Assembly (NCBI RefSeq): GCF_001905655.1
Contig: NZ_JMHT01000072.1
Coordinates: forward strand, 1 to 64,000
DNA from: Mycobacterium sp. ST-F2
Lineage (GTDB): Bacteria > Actinomycetota > Actinomycetes > Mycobacteriales > Mycobacteriaceae
DNA length: 64,000 nt
Direction: 5' to 3'
Shown here piece after piece: positions 60,604-64,000 of this stretch; position 1 is the stretch's first letter, and the number at the start of each line of letters is the position of its first letter. A program made the position numbers and the translations under genes. The notes beneath the pieces were generated by a model. That model was given only the letters and a program-made list of their open reading frames with translations. It was not told the origin of the DNA and did no database searches.

Positions 60604-61689
60604 TCAGCCCGCCGTGGTGATTGAATCTCCCGTCTCGCCGGCTGCCCGCCGCGCCGCGAGCCGGCGCTTCTGCGGCTCGATGGTGTAGCGCGGATCCTTC
60701 GCCGATTCGATGCCCGCCTCGAACACGCCGAAGCGTGTCAGTGCCGACGCCGCCAGCAGCGCCAGCCCGGAGACCGCGGCCACCAGCCGGTTGCGGCCAC
60801 CGATCAGCGCGCCCAAACCGCCTGCGACGGCGAGCCGTTCACTCCACTTGAGCATCTCGCCGGGGTGGCCGTGGTGCAACGGCTCTGCAGCCACCGGATC
60901 CATCCGGCGCTCCATCAGCTTCATGGCCGTCAGGTCGCCGACCACCCCGAGCGCGGCCAGTGTCCGAGCCGGGCCGGTCTCGGCGACCGGCGTGGTGACC
61001 AGCGCCAAACCGGACGCCGCCAAGCTGGCTGAGCTGACGAAGACGAACGGCAGGTCCCGGTGCATGGCGTTCCAGGTCGGGGTTGCGGTGTCGCCGAGCA
61101 GCACCGCCGTGTACACCGCCAGTGGTGCCGCGAAGACGGCGCCGGCCAAACCTGCCGGCGCTTCGGCAATCTGGAGCACCCGACGCAGCGGGCCCAGCGG
61201 CAGCCGCTCGCCTGTCACCCGGTCGATCTCCGCGACCGCCGCGACACCGATGCCGCCGCTGTACGCCGACAGGATCCACGAGCCGACGCTCATCGGCGAC
61301 GTGACCTTGAACGTCCGCATCATGTTGTGGAAGCGGTCGGGCCGGCCGAGGTCGGCGACCAGAGCCACCGCACCCAGACCCACCGCGCCGAGAGCTCCCA
61401 GCCGGGCATTGCGCCGCAACGCTTTTCGCCCCGTCAATTGCGCGCCGGCAGCCAGGAGGCCCGACCCGCCGGCGACGCCGCCGAGGAACAGATACGCCGC
61501 GACCTCGTGGCCCCATGGCGGTGGCTTGACGACGGGACGCCCGTAGTACGAGGTGAATTCGGCCTCGGGCACCAGCGTCATCTCGCGGGCGCCGTCACCT
61601 CCGGTATCGATTCCGGCGCGACGCCGACGACGTTTACCGCCCGGCGTGCGCTGCGGCTCCGGGGGGCGGAAGTTGTCGTACTCGCTCAT
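60604..61689 (-). CDS. NrfD/PsrC-like membrane subunit of formate dehydrogenase
   Basis: Predicted 361-residue membrane protein. The N-terminal 65 residues are hydrophilic with a basic KRRRRR run, and about eight helices follow. Text typical of NrfD-like quinone-side subunits includes PPPWGHEVAAYLFLGGVAGGSGLLAAGAQLTGR and DLGRPDRFHNMMRTFKVTSPMSVGSWILSAYS. It would anchor the formate dehydrogenase and pass electrons to the menaquinone pool. The start overlaps the iron-sulfur subunit stop (ATGA). A longer frame upstream runs through fdhB and is not used. Confidence 0.85.
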   Translation of the reverse strand: MSEYDNFRPPEPQRTPGGKRRRRRAGIDTGGDGAREMTLVPEAEFTSYYGRPVVKPPPWGHEVAAYLFLGGVAGGSGLLAAGAQLTGRKALRRNARLGALGAVGLGAVALVADLGRPDRFHNMMRTFKVTSPMSVGSWILSAYSGGIGVAAVAEIDRVTGERLPLGPLRRVLQIAEAPAGLAGAVFAAPLAVYTAVLLGDTATPTWNAMHRDLPFVFVSSASLAASGLALVTTPVAETGPARTLAALGVVGDLTAMKLMERRMDPVAAEPLHHGHPGEMLKWSERLAVAGGLGALIGGRNRLVAAVSGLALLAASALTRFGVFEAGIESAKDPRYTIEPQKRRLAARRAAGETGDSITTAG

Positions 61690-62663
61690 CGCTTCCCCCG
61701 GACAAACGAAAAGGCCGCGGCAGCAACCATTCCCAGCGCGGCAACGCCGGCGCGCCGGTACATCGTCATGAGGTCGGCGGTGCACACCCGCGGGTCCGGC
61801 GGCAGTCCGTAGACCTCGGGTTCGTCGAGCAGCAGGAATACCGATCCTGTGCCGCCGACACCGTCGAGGTCGTTGGCGCCGTACAGCCGTGCCTCGGTCA
61901 TGCCCTGCGCATGCAGTTGCGCGACGCGCTCCCGCGCCTCGGCCACCATGTCGTCCCGGTCGCCGAATTTGATGGACGTCGTCGGGCAGGTCTTGGCGCA
62001 GGCCGGGGTTTCGTCGTCGAGCAGGCGGTCGTAGCACAGCGTGCACTTCTGGGCGATACCGCGACGCGGCACCTCGGGTTGCTCGCCCTTGCGCTCGCCG
62101 CGGCCCGTCGTCGCGCCGAACGTGCCGTCGTTGCGCCGCTCCACCACCCCGAACGGGCAACCGGCCACGCACGTACCGCAGCCGTTACACACATCGTGCT
62201 GCACCACCACGGTGCCGAACTCAGTGCGCATCATGGCGCCGGTCGGGCAGACGTCGAGACAGCCTGCGTGCGTGCAGTGTTTGCACACGTCCGAGGCCAT
62301 GAGCCAACGGAACTCGGGGGTGTCGGGCGGGCTGGTGTCCACTGCAGGCGCACCCACGGCAGGCATGCCCAGCCCGATCAGCGCGCGCCCGGTCTCCCGG
62401 GCCTCCTCGATGCGCTCGTGGTCCTGCTCGACGAACGCGACGTGCCGCCAGGTGCTGGCGCCCAGCGAGCCGGTGTTGTCGTACGACGAGCCGAGCAGCT
62501 CGAGGTCGCCGTCGCGCGGATTGCGGTTCCATTCCTTGCACGCGACCTCGCAGGCCTTGCAGCCGATGCAGATCGAGGTGTCGGTGAAGAACCCCTTGCG
62601 GGATTCATGCACGTGCCAGTGCGCGTCGGCGGCGGGGTCCGTCGGCCCGGAGAGCTGCCCCAT
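61686..62663 (-). CDS. Formate dehydrogenase iron-sulfur (beta) subunit
   Basis: Predicted 325-residue ferredoxin-like electron-transfer subunit. Cysteine groups for four 4Fe-4S clusters are visible: CIGCKACEVACKEW, CKHCTHAGCLDVCPTG, CNGCGTCVAGCPFG and CTLCYDRLLDDETPACAKTCPTTSI. A hydrophobic segment near the C terminus (AGVAALGMVAAAAFSFV) may touch the membrane. The ATG at 62663 has AAAGGAGA upstream and lies 28 bases after the alpha-subunit stop. The order alpha, beta, NrfD-like membrane subunit is the standard formate dehydrogenase layout. Confidence 0.9.
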   Translation of the reverse strand: MGQLSGPTDPAADAHWHVHESRKGFFTDTSICIGCKACEVACKEWNRNPRDGDLELLGSSYDNTGSLGASTWRHVAFVEQDHERIEEARETGRALIGLGMPAVGAPAVDTSPPDTPEFRWLMASDVCKHCTHAGCLDVCPTGAMMRTEFGTVVVQHDVCNGCGTCVAGCPFGVVERRNDGTFGATTGRGERKGEQPEVPRRGIAQKCTLCYDRLLDDETPACAKTCPTTSIKFGDRDDMVAEARERVAQLHAQGMTEARLYGANDLDGVGGTGSVFLLLDEPEVYGLPPDPRVCTADLMTMYRRAGVAALGMVAAAAFSFVRGKR

Positions 62664-62691
62664 CAGTGCGTCTCCTTTCTGCGCGCCAGGC

Positions 62692-64000
62692 TCACCATGT
62701 CGTCTTGCCTTCCTTGTTCGGATCGTCCTGACTCGGGTCGGGGTAGACGATCTCTGCGGCCGGATCGGTGATCCGGGCGCTGTCGGTCTCGATGGTGGTA
62801 CCCGCCCGGCGCTGGTACTCACGTACCAGTTCCATCAACGCCGGACCGGTCGGGCGGCGCCCCGCGACGATGTCGCAGCTGCCGGCCTTGGATCCCTGGA
62901 TCTGGGTGTTCGGATCGAGAGACAACCCGATCAGGTCGTTGGCCGCGTCGCCGCTCACCACCGCATCCGAGCCCACACCCCAGTGATACGGCAACCCGAT
63001 CTGGTGCACGGTGCGGCCGCCGATGATCAGCGGTTTCATCCGCTCGGTCACCAGCACGCGCGCCTCGATGGCCGCGCGGGGCGAGATCAGCGTCGCCCAG
63101 CCGTTGGGTTCCAGGCCACGCTCAGCCGCCAGCTCCGGGGACACCTCGCAGAACATCTCCGGTTGCAGTTCGGACAGGAACGGCAACCAGCGGCTCATGC
63201 CGCCCGCGGTGTGATGCTCGGTCAACCGGTAGGTGGTGAAGACATACGGGTAGACGTCGACGCCCGGCTCCCCCGCACTCGGCGCACCCAGGTTGTCGTC
63301 GCGGGCGATGATCACCCGGGTCGGACTCTGCTGCTGCGGGTACAGCGCATTGGCCACCGGCGACTCGAACGGCTCGTAGTGCGTCGGCATGGGCCCGTCG
63401 ACCAGACCGGCCGGCGCGAACAGCCAGCCCTTGCCGTCGGACTGCATGATGAACGCGTCGTCGCCCGAAAGGCCCTCGGGCCCACCGGTTCCCGGCTCCG
63501 GCCGGGCATGCGGTGCCAGCCCGATCGGGAAGTCGGGGACGTCGTCCCCAACCCAGCGGCCCTGCTGCTCGTCCCACCAGATGTACTTCTTGCGCTCGCT
63601 CCACGGCCTGCCGTCGCGGTCTGCCGAAGCGCGGCTGTAGATGAGCCTGCGGTTGGCCGGCCAGGCCCAACCCCATTCGGCTGCAACAGGTCCCGAGCCA
63701 CCACCGGGCACCTTGTCGGCGGCGTGGTTGACGCCGTCGGCGTACACACCGGCGTAGATCCAGCAGCCGGAGATGGTGGAACCGTCGGCCTTCAACTCGG
63801 TGAACGACGAGATCGGTTTCCCGGCATCGGGCCCGGTGAGGTATCGACCGTTGATCTCGGCCAGCACCGACTCCGGATCCGGCTCCCCGTGTTCGTCGGT
63901 CGGGTAGTCCCAGGTGAGGTCCAGCAGCGGCCGGTCACGTTCGTCGGTGGACCCGGCGAGTTTTGCCCGAATCCGTTGTCCCAGCTTGTAGAAGAAGTCG
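62692..64000 (-). CDS. Formate dehydrogenase catalytic (alpha) subunit, C-terminal part
   Basis: The frame is open to the right edge, so only the last 436 or so residues of the molybdo/tungsto-bis-MGD subunit are seen. The visible part includes LTGPDAGKPISSFTELKADGSTISGCWIYAGVY, typical of FdnG/FdhA alpha subunits, and a MopB-type C-terminal domain (PEMFCEVSPELAAERGLEPNGWATLISPRAAIEARVLVTERMKPLIIGGRTVHQIGLPYHWG). Residue 140 of the full protein, where FDH-alpha carries Sec or Cys, lies outside the window. With selA, selB, selC and selD so near, a Sec (UGA) codon there is likely. It is followed by fdhB. Confidence 0.88.
   Translation of the reverse strand, partial: DFFYKLGQRIRAKLAGSTDERDRPLLDLTWDYPTDEHGEPDPESVLAEINGRYLTGPDAGKPISSFTELKADGSTISGCWIYAGVYADGVNHAADKVPGGGSGPVAAEWGWAWPANRRLIYSRASADRDGRPWSERKKYIWWDEQQGRWVGDDVPDFPIGLAPHARPEPGTGGPEGLSGDDAFIMQSDGKGWLFAPAGLVDGPMPTHYEPFESPVANALYPQQQSPTRVIIARDDNLGAPSAGEPGVDVYPYVFTTYRLTEHHTAGGMSRWLPFLSELQPEMFCEVSPELAAERGLEPNGWATLISPRAAIEARVLVTERMKPLIIGGRTVHQIGLPYHWGVGSDAVVSGDAANDLIGLSLDPNTQIQGSKAGSCDIVAGRRPTGPALMELVREYQRRAGTTIETDSARITDPAAEIVYPDPSQDDPNKEGKTTW

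Overview
The window is high-GC DNA from a mycobacterium, most likely an environmental, fast-growing Mycolicibacterium-type species. The evidence is gene order. A complete block matches the M. tuberculosis cholesterol-degradation region around Rv3540c-Rv3553 (ltp2, chsH1, chsH2, fadE29, fadE28, cyp125, fadA5, a Ddn-like gene, two SDRs, echA20, ipdA, ipdB, ipdC), with recognisable KstR and KstR2 operators. There are also EspJ/EspK-like type VII secretion-associated proteins and many GTG/TTG starts with overlapping ATGA/GTGA junctions. No insertion sequence, phage gene or CRISPR array was found. All names come from reading motifs and gene order, not from a database search.

Layout. 1-3.9 kb: a hairpin terminator, an EspJ-like/EspK-like gene pair and a DUF2339-type membrane protein, all on the minus strand. 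3.9-20.5 kb: a Wzx/Wzy-type surface-polysaccharide locus. A plus-strand run holds vanZ-like, a Wzz-tyrosine kinase fusion, GT4, flippase, polymerase, GT2 and a large lipoprotein. The minus strand holds a GT4 and a FemAB-like transferase on one side, and on the other a PglF-, PglE- and PglC-like set (dehydratase, aminotransferase, phosphosugar transferase) with a further GT4. 20.6-28.5 kb: a tightly overlapping minus-strand operon of glmS paralogue, SDR, stand-alone adenylation domain, carrier protein, KamA-family aminomutase, GNAT, a 51-residue membrane protein and a PIG-L deacetylase. 28.5-32 kb: a 0.65 kb regulatory gap, an acyltransferase-3, and an ATP-grasp/HAD pair. 32-47.8 kb: cholesterol side-chain and C/D-ring catabolism. 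48-53.2 kb: UbiX, a small DUF2390-like protein, two tandem UbiD decarboxylases and an N-terminally short PlsC-like protein. 53.2-64 kb: a selenium region with selB, selA, tRNA-Sec, selD, an unusual three-gene operon (TusA-like/diiron fusion, PhnD-like protein, acyl-CoA dehydrogenase-like flavoprotein), and a formate dehydrogenase operon whose catalytic subunit runs off the right edge.

How the parts fit. The PglF/PglE/PglC-like enzymes would make a 4-amino-4,6-dideoxy sugar and load it on a lipid carrier. The glycosyltransferases extend it, the flippase and polymerase export and polymerise it, and the Wzz-kinase sets chain length. The neighbouring adenylation-carrier-aminomutase-GNAT set looks able to activate an amino acid, possibly a beta-amino acid, and pass it to an amine, which could be the amino sugar. 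This is the best candidate for an undescribed system here. In the selenium region, selA, selB, selC and selD supply selenocysteine, presumably to the formate dehydrogenase, while the operon between selD and fdh is a second candidate for new selenium- or sulfur-linked biology.
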